This document shows positions 8,804 through 17,147 of a DNA stretch of 64,000 nucleotides, piece after piece. Origin of the DNA: Chelatococcus reniformis (GTDB lineage Bacteria > Pseudomonadota > Alphaproteobacteria > Rhizobiales > Beijerinckiaceae); contig NZ_BMGG01000001.1 in the NCBI RefSeq assembly GCF_014640075.1, forward strand, positions 992,001-1,056,000, in the 5' to 3' direction. Position numbers and translations under genes: made by a program. The notes under the pieces are model-generated. The model had not been told where the DNA came from, made no database searches, and was given only the letters and a program-made list of their open reading frames with translations. The stretch's first letter is position 1; each line of letters opens with the position of its first letter.

Positions 8804-9859
8804 CTAATGCGTCGCGAAAGTCAGCAGCACGCGCGTGCCCCGGTGGGCCGTGTCGTAGACGATGTCGGAGCGCAGGCTCTGCGCCATGGCCGCGATGACC
8901 TTGCGGCCCAGGCCGGTGCCGCGCACCGCCGCGTCGGCCGTGCTGCCGACACCGTCGTCGGCGACTGTCAGAACAAGGCGGCCGTCCGTGCCGCGCCTCA
9001 GCTCGACCCGCACGTCGCCCGCGACGCCGTCGGGGTAAGCATACTTGAAGGCGTTGGTCACCAGCTCGGTCACGATGATGCCGACCGACACGGCACGGTC
9101 GGTGGCGAGCTCGATGCGCTCCGCATCGATCAGGAGGCGGTGAGGGCGGTCCCTGGTCCTCAGGGTGCCAGCCAGCTCGTCGAGCAGTCCCTCCAGATAC
9201 TCCTCCATGCGCACGTAGCGGATGTCGTCGGAGGTGTAGAGGCGCTTGTGCACCTGGGCGACGGCGGCAATCCGGGCCTCGGTCTCCCACAGCACGTCGC
9301 GCGCCCCGGGATCGGCCGTGTGCGACGCCTGCAGGCGGACGAAGGAGGAGACGAGCTGGAGACTGTTGCCGACGCGGTGGTTGACCTCGCGCAGCAGCAT
9401 CTCGGCGCGGTCACGCGCCTCGCGCGTCTCGCGCTCGGCGAGTTCCTTGTCGCGGCGCATCCTGTCCTGGAGGAGCGCCTGCTCGATCGCGGCGCGGAGA
9501 AGCGTGAAGAACTCGCCGCTCACATCCTTGATTACATAGTCGGAGGCACCGGCCTTCAGGGCCGCGATGGCGACACGGCCCTCGTCCGTTCCGGCGACGT
9601 AGACCACCGGCACCGGATCGTCCCGGTCGCGCAGCAGCGGCATCAGGTCGATGCCGGTCGTGCCCGGCAGGTAGTGGTCGAGGGCGATGACGTCGAAGCG
9701 GCCGTGGCGGGCCTGCTCGAGCGCCCGAGGGCCATCGAGGGCGATGGTCACGTCGTAGCCGTGCCGGCGCAGATCCTTCTGGACGAGGCGGGCAAGGGCC
9801 GCGTCGTCGTCCACATACAACACGCGTCGAGCTGCCTCCGCCGCCCCGGCCTCGCTCAT
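8804..9859 (-). CDS. Response-regulator receiver / HisKA_2-type histidine kinase
   Basis: A 351-residue cytoplasmic signalling protein. The N-terminal receiver domain (about 10-125) has acidic pocket VDDD and phospho-acceptor Asp in IALDHYLPG. A helical linker leads to a HisKA_2/HWE-type dimerisation domain with phospho-acceptor motif EVNHRVGNSLQLV (about 180-192). The ATPase domain has N-box ELVTNAFKYA and G-motifs DDGVGS and GTGLG. This kinase class dominates alphaproteobacterial stress and light pathways. It overlaps the upstream receiver gene by four bases and is the last of a three-gene operon. It probably receives phosphate on its receiver and then signals through its kinase core; the target is not visible here. 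Confidence 0.9.
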   Translation of the reverse strand: MSEAGAAEAARRVLYVDDDAALARLVQKDLRRHGYDVTIALDGPRALEQARHGRFDVIALDHYLPGTTGIDLMPLLRDRDDPVPVVYVAGTDEGRVAIAALKAGASDYVIKDVSGEFFTLLRAAIEQALLQDRMRRDKELAERETREARDRAEMLLREVNHRVGNSLQLVSSFVRLQASHTADPGARDVLWETEARIAAVAQVHKRLYTSDDIRYVRMEEYLEGLLDELAGTLRTRDRPHRLLIDAERIELATDRAVSVGIIVTELVTNAFKYAYPDGVAGDVRVELRRGTDGRLVLTVADDGVGSTADAAVRGTGLGRKVIAAMAQSLRSDIVYDTAHRGTRVLLTFATH

Positions 9860-10284
9860 GCGGAGGGGACCTGCATGACGGTGAGGAACAGGCCCAGCTG
9901 CCGGATCGCCGTAGCGAAGGCGTCGTAGTCGACGGGCTTGGTAATGTAGACGTTGCAGCCCAGGTCGTAGCAGCGCTGGATCTCCACCTTGTCATCGGTG
10001 GTGGTCAGCACGATCACGGGCGCGCGTCGGGTGTGCTCGTCGGCCTTGAGCTGAGCCAGGATGTCGGTGCCGGTCATGTCCGGCAGGTTGAGGTCGAGCA
10101 GCACCAGGATCGGCATCCCGGCCCTGACCTGCGGCCCGAACAGAAAGGCGAGCGCCGACGTGCCGTCGGGGAAATGACGGATCTCGTTGTTGACGCCGGC
10201 GCGGCGGATATTCTTCTCGATCAGGCGGGCATGGCCGTCATCGTCCTCCACCATCACGATGAGGACCGGCTGCTGTGTCGTCAT
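9856..10284 (-). CDS. Single-domain response regulator (CheY/Rcp1-like)
   Basis: A 142-residue stand-alone receiver without an output domain. It has the acidic pocket VEDDDGH, phospho-acceptor Asp in LLDLNLPDMTG, the switch Thr in LTTTDD and Lys in ITKPVDYD. The extended loop with FPDGTSALAFLFG is typical of the Rcp1 class that pairs with phytochrome-like kinases. Four-base overlaps with kinase genes on both sides suggest it shuttles phosphate between the CHASE3 kinase upstream and the receiver-kinase downstream. Confidence 0.92.
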   Translation of the reverse strand: MTTQQPVLIVMVEDDDGHARLIEKNIRRAGVNNEIRHFPDGTSALAFLFGPQVRAGMPILVLLDLNLPDMTGTDILAQLKADEHTRRAPVIVLTTTDDKVEIQRCYDLGCNVYITKPVDYDAFATAIRQLGLFLTVMQVPSA

Positions 10285-11771
10285 GCGGCTAGGCTTTCGT
10301 TGCTGCGTTGCAGGACTCTGGGGAAGTCCAGGGTGAAGGTCGAACCGCGGCCGGGGGCCGATGCCACGGTGATGGTGCCCCCCAGGCGGCGCACGCTGTT
10401 GCGGACGAAGCTCAGGCCCAGGCCCTCGCCCGGGCGGTCCTGGGCGCCGGAGCGGCGGAACAGCTCGAAGATCCGCTCATGGTCCTTGGGATCGATGCCT
10501 CGCCCGTTGTCCGCGATCTCGTAGACGATGCGCGGTCCGGCGGCCCGGCCGCGCACCGCGATGCGCCCGGGGCGGGACGCATCGAGGTATTTGACGGCGT
10601 TCTCGATGAGATTCGAGAAGATCTGCTCAAGCGCCAGCCGGTCGGACACGAGGGCGGGCAGCGCGCCGATCTCGATCTCGGCCCCGGCAGCACTGGTCTG
10701 CTGCTGCAAGGTGGCGGCGATGGCCGCCACCATGTCGCCGACCGCGATGCGTTCGGGCGTCGGCGTGCGCCGGCCGTCCCGCGACAGCTTGAGGATGGCG
10801 TTGATCAGGCGGTCCATCTTGGTGGTCGAAGCCCGGATGAAGCCGATGGCCTCCGGCAGATCTTCCTCGACGGCGAGCTTCGCCTCCTCGCCGACGAGGC
10901 CGGGCGCCGTCTCGGCGAGACGCTCGAACTGCCGCGCGATGGCTTGCCGCGACGCGTCGAGCTCGCTGGTGAAGCCCATGATGTTGACCAGCGGCGACCT
11001 GAGGTCGTGGCTCACGATGTAGGCGAAGCGCTGCACCTCCTCGTTCGCCCGGACCAGCTCGGCGGTGCGCGCGGCCACGACCTCTTCCAGGCCGGTGTTG
11101 GCCTGCGCCAGTTCCGCCTGGGCCCGGTGCAGTTCGCTCGTATAGCGGCGAACCACCAACAACGAGCCGGCGGCGACCCCGGCGATCAGCAGGAGCGCCG
11201 CCAAGCTGACGCCGAGCAGCCAGCTGACCGTGGCAGCCGAATCCGCCGAGCGTCGCCCGAGCAATTCGCTCTCCGCCCGGCTCAACTCTCCGACGGCGGC
11301 GCGCACGCGCGCCATGGCCTCGCGCCCCTGCCCGCTCCGCACCGCGGCGAATGCCTCCGCCTGCCGCCCGCTCCTGTAGATCGAAATGGTCTGTCCCAGT
11401 TCGGCGAGCTTGTCCTGCACGGCGCTCGTCAGATCGCTGATGCGAGCCTGCTGGGCGGGGTTGTCGGCGGTCATCCGCTGGAGCGATTGCAGCGCTTCGG
11501 GCATGCCGGCGGTGGCGCGTTCGTAGGGTCCCAGATAAGCGGCGTCGCCGGTGAGAAGATAGCCGCGCTGGCCCGTTTCACCGTCCTGCGCCAAGCTGAA
11601 GATGCGCTGGATCAGGTTCTGCACGGTCTGCGAGTGCACGACGAGCTCGGTGTCGGCCGCGGTCTTGCGCACGAGCCAGATCGCCGTCGCGCCGGTGACC
11701 AGCAGCGCGGCGAAGCCGGCGATCATCAGCAGAAGGATATTCCGGCCGAACGATCCGGACGTCATGGACAT
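10281..11771 (-). CDS. CHASE3-domain sensor histidine kinase
   Basis: A 496-residue membrane kinase from ATG 11771. A longer frame begins at a TTG at 11846, but that extension is less plausible. TM1 lies at about residues 9-30, then a periplasmic CHASE3 domain with the hallmark DGETGQRGYLLTGD, TM2 at about 183-206, a coiled coil, a HisKA domain with SHDLRSPL and an HATPase domain (NLIENAVKYLD, DNGRGID, GEGLGLSF). The ligand is unknown; CHASE3 is an uncharacterised extracellular sensor. It is the first gene of an operon with two overlapping downstream regulators. Confidence 0.92.
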   Translation of the reverse strand: MSMTSGSFGRNILLLMIAGFAALLVTGATAIWLVRKTAADTELVVHSQTVQNLIQRIFSLAQDGETGQRGYLLTGDAAYLGPYERATAGMPEALQSLQRMTADNPAQQARISDLTSAVQDKLAELGQTISIYRSGRQAEAFAAVRSGQGREAMARVRAAVGELSRAESELLGRRSADSAATVSWLLGVSLAALLLIAGVAAGSLLVVRRYTSELHRAQAELAQANTGLEEVVAARTAELVRANEEVQRFAYIVSHDLRSPLVNIMGFTSELDASRQAIARQFERLAETAPGLVGEEAKLAVEEDLPEAIGFIRASTTKMDRLINAILKLSRDGRRTPTPERIAVGDMVAAIAATLQQQTSAAGAEIEIGALPALVSDRLALEQIFSNLIENAVKYLDASRPGRIAVRGRAAGPRIVYEIADNGRGIDPKDHERIFELFRRSGAQDRPGEGLGLSFVRNSVRRLGGTITVASAPGRGSTFTLDFPRVLQRSNESLAA

Positions 11772-12078
11772 GAATGCGGTTGCTTTCGACTTTGCCAGTC
11801 GCTCCTGCCGGAGCGGTAGCCAATAGGGGCCCGCCCGGATCGACAAACGCTTCGGGACAGCCTGCGGACTCGTCTAGGGCATTTATCGCAACACGCCGAG
11901 ATCTTTTTTGTTGCCTTTACTGTCGTTGCAGTAATGTCGGATAGCCGACAGAAGGAACGCTCTTACGGATGCCGCCACGCCACCGGTCGTCCGCAGTATT
12001 GCCGGAATTGGCGCCCCGCGCCGATCCATTGCAAGCGCCCCGGCCGGACCGTATGCAGACAGTGTCGAGGGGGTGACA
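11772..12078. other. Divergent intergenic region, CHASE3 kinase / MscS gene
   Basis: A 307-bp region holding the promoters of the signalling operon (leftward) and the channel gene (rightward). A T-rich tract at 11904-11909 and a small inverted repeat TTACTG/CAGTAA (11917-11934) are the only structures seen. No EcfG-type promoter (GGAAC-N16/17-CGTT) was found. There is no gene. Confidence 0.5.
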
Positions 12079-14271
12079 ATGATCCAGTGTGGCTTGCGCA
12101 TGCTTGCCAGGGCTTTCGCCCCTGCGCTGCTCGCGTTGTTGATGAGCGTCGGGACGGGCGCCGCGGCGGCCGAAGCGCCCGCGCCCGCCGCGCCCCCGGC
12201 CGACGTGCAGGAGCTCGTTCGCCTGCTGCAGAATCCGGCCGTCAGGACGTGGCTCGCCGCGCAGGACGGCAAGGGGGCCGAAGCGTCGTCCGCCACGGCG
12301 GAGGCGGCAGCGGCGCCCCAGGATATGTCGGCGGGCGCAGAGGCGACGCGGCGGATGGAGCAACTGCGCGCCCATTTCGCCCGGCTGGCGGCCGCCGTGC
12401 CGCTGCTCGGCCCCGAACTTGCGCACGCCGGCACGGTGCTCCGCTCGGAGATTCAGGATCGTCGGCCGATCGGCATCCTCATTCTGGTCGTCGGCTTCCT
12501 GGCGCTGGGATGGGGCGTCGAGCGGCTGGTCTGGCGCCTGTCGGCCAGCACGCGCCGCTTCATGGAGGCGTTGCCGACTGCCACGCCCTGGCAGCGGCTG
12601 CGGGCGATCGCCGTACGGCTCGGCTTCGACCTCGCGCTCGTGGCGGTGTTCGCGCTGGGCAGCGTCGCCGCCTTCCTGGCCTTCGCCTGGCCGCCGGTGT
12701 TCAAGCAGATCGTCCTGCAATACCTGATCGCCGCGGTGGTGTTCCGCCTGGTGCTGGCGATCAGCCGCTTCGTCCTGGTGCCCGCCCGCCTGGCCGCCTA
12801 CGAGGGTCACCGGCGCCTGGTACCGCTCGCCGATGGGGCTGCCACATTCTGGTACCGACGCATCGTGCTGTTCGTCGCCTGGTTCATGTTCGGCTGGGCG
12901 ACGGTGAACAACCTCGCCCCGCTCGGCTTCGGCCAGCCGTCGCGGGCGCTGATCGCCTACATGCTGGGCCTCGGCCTGCTCGCCATCGCCCTGGAGGTGG
13001 TGTGGCGGCGCCCCCGTCCGGGGATGGCCGATGCGGCCGGCCCGGCCCGGGCCACTGGCCACACCTTCGTCAACATCCTGCTGTCGCTCTATTGCATCGC
13101 ACTCTGGCTGCTGTGGGTCGGCGGCCTCATCGGCCTGTTCTGCCTCGGCGCTCTTGCCCTGCTGCTGCCCAAGGCCATCCAGCTTTCCGGACAGATCACC
13201 GACGCCATCGTCGCGGCGCCGCCGGCGGAGGGCGACGAGGAGCCGGCTGCCAAGCCGGTCGCGGCGATCTATGCCGAGCGCGGTGTGCGCGCCCTGCTGA
13301 TCGCCGGAGCCGCGGTGTTCATGGCCTATATCTGGAACATCGACCTCGTCGCCCTCACCAATCGCGACAACATGGTCACGCGGCTGATACGCGGGCTGCT
13401 CAGCGGCGTCGTCATCCTGCTCGTCGCCGATCTGCTCTGGCAGCTCGTCAAGTCGCTCATCGATCGCAAGCTAGCCGAGAGCCAGGCCGGTCCCGGCCAT
13501 GACGACGCCGAGCGAGCCCGGCGGGCCAAGCTGCGCACCCTGCTGCCGATCTTCCGCAACATCATCTTCGTCGTGCTGGCGGCGATGGCAGTGCTCACCG
13601 CCCTGGCGGCCCTCGGCGTGGAGATCGGCCCGCTGATTGCCGGTGCCGGCGTGGTCGGCGTCGCCGTCGGCTTCGGTGCCCAGTCCATCGTCAAGGACGT
13701 CATCAGCGGCATGTTCTATCTGTTCGACGATGCCTTCCGTGTCGGCGAATACATCGTCTGTGGCCGCTACAAGGGCACGGTGGAATCGTTCAGCCTGCGC
13801 TCGATCAAGCTGCGCCACCACCGCGGCCCGATCTATACGGTGCCGTTCGGCCAGCTGGGAGCGGTCGAGAATCTCAGCCGCGACTGGGTCATCGACAAGA
13901 TGAGCGTGCGCGTCACCTACGACAGCGATCTCGACAAGGTGAAAAAGCTCATCAAGGAGATCGGGCTGGAGCTCGCCAAGGATCCGGAGTTCGCCCCGCA
14001 TATCCTCCAGCCGCTCAAGCTGCAGGGCATCGATTCCTTCGGCGAGTTCGCCATCGAGATTCAGACGAAGATAATGACCAAGCCCGGCGAACAGTTCATG
14101 ATTCGCCGCCGTGCTTACGTCATGATCCGCGAGGCCTTCGAGAGGAACGGCATCAAGTTCGCCTTTCCCACGGTCCAGGTGGCCGGCGGCGGCGGAGACG
14201 CCGCCGCGGCTGCCGCCCAGAACATGCTGGCAGCGAACAAGGCCGCGGCCGATGCCTCGGCCGCGGGCTGA
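12079..14271 (+). CDS. Large MscS-family mechanosensitive channel
   Basis: A 730-residue inner-membrane protein. A signal peptide (about 1-30) precedes a periplasmic Ala-rich and helical segment, then about nine to ten membrane helices from residue 130. The C-terminal MscS core has the pore-lining helix (GPLIAGAGVVGVAVGFGAQS, about 520-540), then VKDVISGMFYLFDDAFRVGEYI, the beta-domain motif GTVESFSLRSIKLRH and the C-terminal alpha/beta domain. It resembles MscK/YbiO-type large channels that release solutes on hypo-osmotic shock. ATG 12079 has GAGGGG six bases upstream and is preferred to GTG 12073. Confidence 0.9.
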   Translation: MIQCGLRMLARAFAPALLALLMSVGTGAAAAEAPAPAAPPADVQELVRLLQNPAVRTWLAAQDGKGAEASSATAEAAAAPQDMSAGAEATRRMEQLRAHFARLAAAVPLLGPELAHAGTVLRSEIQDRRPIGILILVVGFLALGWGVERLVWRLSASTRRFMEALPTATPWQRLRAIAVRLGFDLALVAVFALGSVAAFLAFAWPPVFKQIVLQYLIAAVVFRLVLAISRFVLVPARLAAYEGHRRLVPLADGAATFWYRRIVLFVAWFMFGWATVNNLAPLGFGQPSRALIAYMLGLGLLAIALEVVWRRPRPGMADAAGPARATGHTFVNILLSLYCIALWLLWVGGLIGLFCLGALALLLPKAIQLSGQITDAIVAAPPAEGDEEPAAKPVAAIYAERGVRALLIAGAAVFMAYIWNIDLVALTNRDNMVTRLIRGLLSGVVILLVADLLWQLVKSLIDRKLAESQAGPGHDDAERARRAKLRTLLPIFRNIIFVVLAAMAVLTALAALGVEIGPLIAGAGVVGVAVGFGAQSIVKDVISGMFYLFDDAFRVGEYIVCGRYKGTVESFSLRSIKLRHHRGPIYTVPFGQLGAVENLSRDWVIDKMSVRVTYDSDLDKVKKLIKEIGLELAKDPEFAPHILQPLKLQGIDSFGEFAIEIQTKIMTKPGEQFMIRRRAYVMIREAFERNGIKFAFPTVQVAGGGGDAAAAAAQNMLAANKAAADASAAG

Positions 14272-14284
14272 GACGTCGGGCGCT

Positions 14285-14662
14285 CTATTGCGCGGGGTAT
14301 TTCTTGGCGTCGCGGGCGAGCCGCAGGCACTCGAGCATCTCCACGTAGCTCGGCGTGCCGTTCAAGTTCGTCTCGTCCTCGCACTCCCGGCGCGACGACG
14401 CCGAGAACGTCGACCATTCCTTTTCGGTCTGCTGACGCGCGGTGGCTTCGTCGTCGAGGCACGCCTGCAACTGCTTCTTGTCGAGCGATTCCAGCTGGGC
14501 GGCCGCCTCGCAGCTCGGCCTCACGTTGAGGCTCGGCACGCCTTCCGCGGCGGCCGGCGCAATGAGGCCGCCGGCCAGCAGCAGGCCGCCGAACAGCGCC
14601 GGGGCCGGGGCGAAGCGGAGCCCTGCCGACAGGAAGGGCATCACGAACAGAAGGCTGCGCAT
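14285..14662 (-). CDS. Small secreted protein of unknown function
   Basis: A 125-residue protein with an N-terminal signal sequence (cleavage likely after IAPAAAEG) and a compact mature domain with four cysteines (in RPSCEAA, QACLDDE, RRECEDE, LECLRLA). The spacing suggests two disulfides. WSTFSASSRRECEDE and PSYVEMLECLRLA recall a periplasmic family seen in Bradyrhizobium relatives, but I cannot name a function. ATG 14662 is chosen because GGAG lies about six bases upstream; a TTG at 14680 is the alternative. Confidence 0.7.
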   Translation of the reverse strand: MRSLLFVMPFLSAGLRFAPAPALFGGLLLAGGLIAPAAAEGVPSLNVRPSCEAAAQLESLDKKQLQACLDDEATARQQTEKEWSTFSASSRRECEDETNLNGTPSYVEMLECLRLARDAKKYPAQ

Positions 14663-14822
14663 CGTCGTCTCCACGGGCAAGCGGCCAAGCTAGGGCATCG
14701 GGTCCGCGCTATCCTATTTCTGCATCGTGGCTGCGCCGCAAGCCGTCCCATGCAAGCGGTCTGTCGGATGTGGCCGTTTTGCCGCGGTTGTGGGCGTGGA
14801 CAGCGCGCCTGCGATCAGAGGG

Positions 14823-16151
14823 TCAGATCGGAGCGGGACCGGTTCTGACCGCCGCGACCGGCCGCGGCGGCTGCGCGGCCGCCAGCTCGGCCCGGGTGCG
14901 CAGCACGTCGATCCGCGTCTGGGCGTGGCTGAGCGCCAGGGAGAAGGCAGCGATGTCATCGGCCGACAGGTTGCATTCCGCCGCCTGCTGCATGGCAAGG
15001 CGGTAGACGTCGGCGATGTGCAGGTCCGCCTCGTCGAGTTGGGCGAGCGAGGGTGTTCGCGGCAGCTTGTCGAGCGTCAGCATCACCTCCTCCAGGACCC
15101 GCATCACAGTCTGCCGCTGCCGGCGCTGGAATCGGCCGGTGACGGCGGTGACCATCGAGCCCAGCCCGCCGACGAGGAACAGGCTGAGGTAGAGATAGTC
15201 GCTGTAGCGGTCGAGGAAGGTCTGCTCGTCGCCGTCGCGGAAGGCGCGGGCGCCGGCTTGCACCAGCATCTGCGAGGTGTCCGGGTCCGGCGTCTCGAGC
15301 GATTCGGCCCCCGGCGCGACCCGCCGCAGCACCGAGCGCATGGCGATGAGCTGCCGGGCCAGCTCGCTGATCGGCTGGTCATCGAGATCGGGCCGTGCCA
15401 CCAGCCGGACGGGCGCCGCGAGCGTCAGCAGCTCCTTGCGCGGCAGCGGCGGCCGGCCGCCGAAAGTGCCCTCCGGGATGCGGAGCGCCTCCGCGTCCGG
15501 GCCACGCCGCGAGATGGCTTCCGCCTCGTCGATGTTGATGAACACGATCTTGCCGTCGGAGGCGTTGGCGATGCGCCGCACGCTGGCCGACAGGGGCCCG
15601 GAGGTCGGGCTGCCGACCAGCGCGTAGGCATCGAAGCGCTTGGCGGCCAGCGCCTCCTCGAGCTCCTCGAAGGAGATGACGGCATCGTGTGCCCGGGCCG
15701 CCGCCAAGCCATAGTAGTCGCGCAGGATGTTGATGTTGTGGCCCGCCGGGCCGCCGTGACGCACGATGGCGACGCGCTTGTCGGCGAGATCGGTGAAGCT
15801 GCCGACCTCGGCCCATTCGGGCGCCACGAGCACGACGGCTTCGCGCCGCAGGATGAGCACCGCCTCGACGCCGGTCGGGGTCGTCGCGTCCGAGCGCAGG
15901 ACGCCCAGGTCGGCGGTGCCGGCACCGAGCGCGACCGCCACATCCTCGTTGGTCGGCTTGAGCTTGATGGCGAGCCGCACCTGGCGGCGCTTGTCCTTCA
16001 GGGCCGTCGCCGCCGCCTCGAAGATGGCGCGGTCGACCTTGTCCTCCGCCGCGATGGCGAGCTTCAGCGTCGTCGGCTGCAGGCCGAGGTAGATGATGCC
16101 GCTGCCGATCGCGACCCCGAGCATGATGCTGGCAATGATGCCGCGGACCAC
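14823..16151 (-). CDS. TAXI-family binding protein with C-terminal membrane anchor
   Basis: A 442-residue protein. An N-terminal hydrophobic helix (about 3-22) is followed by a TRAP-associated TAXI-type periplasmic domain (about 28-300; LKLAIAAEDKVDRAIFEA, GTADLGVLRSDA and DKRVAIVRHGGPAGHN fit that fold). A second membrane helix lies near 322-342 (YLYLSLFLVGGLGSM), followed by a cytoplasmic helical tail of about 95 residues. No TRAP permease genes (dctQ/dctM-like) are nearby. The architecture suggests a sensor or tethered binding protein rather than a free transport receptor; that is inference. The start is GTG. Confidence 0.75.
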   Translation of the reverse strand: MVRGIIASIMLGVAIGSGIIYLGLQPTTLKLAIAAEDKVDRAIFEAAATALKDKRRQVRLAIKLKPTNEDVAVALGAGTADLGVLRSDATTPTGVEAVLILRREAVVLVAPEWAEVGSFTDLADKRVAIVRHGGPAGHNINILRDYYGLAAARAHDAVISFEELEEALAAKRFDAYALVGSPTSGPLSASVRRIANASDGKIVFINIDEAEAISRRGPDAEALRIPEGTFGGRPPLPRKELLTLAAPVRLVARPDLDDQPISELARQLIAMRSVLRRVAPGAESLETPDPDTSQMLVQAGARAFRDGDEQTFLDRYSDYLYLSLFLVGGLGSMVTAVTGRFQRRQRQTVMRVLEEVMLTLDKLPRTPSLAQLDEADLHIADVYRLAMQQAAECNLSADDIAAFSLALSHAQTRIDVLRTRAELAAAQPPRPVAAVRTGPAPI

Positions 16152-16398
16152 GCGAGCTTCTCCTCATGACGGCCGAACCGGGCCTGCCTGCCGCCAGCCG
16201 CCGGACGAGCAGGATCCGTGCCGCCTGCCGTCCATAGCTTCCGCCGGCAAACGAGCCGCGGCAATGGCAACCGGCACGCGGAACGATTGTTGCCGCCCGC
16301 TGAATTCCGTGCCAGCGGAAAGTGCCCGGAGCGCGGGGCGCGCTGGTGAGGCCGGTGCCGGCGGGCCGGCGACATGGACGGCGATGGAGGAGCGAAGC

Positions 16399-17082
16399 AT
16401 GGCGGCGACGAGCAATCGAGCGACGACGCGCTGGTGGTGGGTGCGGCACGCGCCCGTGGACGACGGTGGCTACATCTACGGACAGCGCGACCTGCCGTGC
16501 GACTGCACCGACGAGATCGTCTTCCAGGCGCTGGCGCGCGATCTGCCGCGCGACGCCGTCTGGCTGACCAGCAACCTCCAGCGTACCCGCCTGACCGCCG
16601 AGGCGATCGCGCACGCGGCCGAGGACTACGGCGCCCACTGGCAGCCGGTGGCGGTACCGGCGCTGGCGGAACAGCACCTGGGCGACTGGCAGGGCCGCAA
16701 CCGCGCGGAGTTCATGGCGAGTCCCGAGCGCACCCACGCCTTCTGGTTCTCGCCGCCGAGCGTGCGGGCGCCGAACGGCGAGAGCTTCGAGGATCTGGCC
16801 AACCGCGTGCGCGGCGCGGTGGAGCAACTGTCGGTGGAACATGCCGGGCGCGACATCGTCGCCGTGGCCCACGGCGGCACCATCAAGGCGGCGATCGCCG
16901 CCGCGCTCCGGCTCGACCTGGAGGCGGCGCTCACCTTCACCATCGACAATTGCTCGATCACCCGCCTGGACCATCTCGGCGGGGCGCCCGAGGCCTACCA
17001 CTGGCGCGTGCTCAGCGTGAACCACCGCCCCTGGGCCGCCGGCAGCGCCCCGGCGGCGGCGATCAAGCTGATGGGGGCGTAA
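16399..17082 (+). CDS. Histidine phosphatase family protein (CobC/GpmB-like)
   Basis: A 227-residue cytoplasmic enzyme of the histidine phosphatase superfamily. It has the phospho-histidine motif VRHAP near residue 15, an arginine pair in SNLQRTRLTAEAI, and the second catalytic histidine in VAHGGTIKAAI. EQHLGDWQGRNRAEF is the usual core helix with the proton-donor Glu. The substrate is not identifiable; cobalamin-pathway phosphatases and phosphoglycerate mutase-like enzymes share this pattern. ATG 16399 has GGAGG eight bases upstream. The gene stands alone. Confidence 0.85.
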   Translation: MAATSNRATTRWWWVRHAPVDDGGYIYGQRDLPCDCTDEIVFQALARDLPRDAVWLTSNLQRTRLTAEAIAHAAEDYGAHWQPVAVPALAEQHLGDWQGRNRAEFMASPERTHAFWFSPPSVRAPNGESFEDLANRVRGAVEQLSVEHAGRDIVAVAHGGTIKAAIAAALRLDLEAALTFTIDNCSITRLDHLGGAPEAYHWRVLSVNHRPWAAGSAPAAAIKLMGA

Positions 17083-17101
17083 GGCGCATTTCCTCGTATG
17101 A

Positions 17102-17128
17102 TGGATGGCCGAGCTTGACCCGGCCACC
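17102..17128. terminator. Hairpin repeat between convergent genes
   Basis: An imperfect palindrome of the ATGGCCGGG...CCCGGCCAT family, with TGG-TGGCCG and CGGCCACCCA arms around AGCTTGAC. It lies in the 65-bp gap between the histidine phosphatase and the convergent acyl-CoA dehydrogenase. It may act as a bidirectional terminator. No T-run is present. Confidence 0.4.
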
Positions 17129-17147
17129 CAACCAAGCGACTGCGGCG

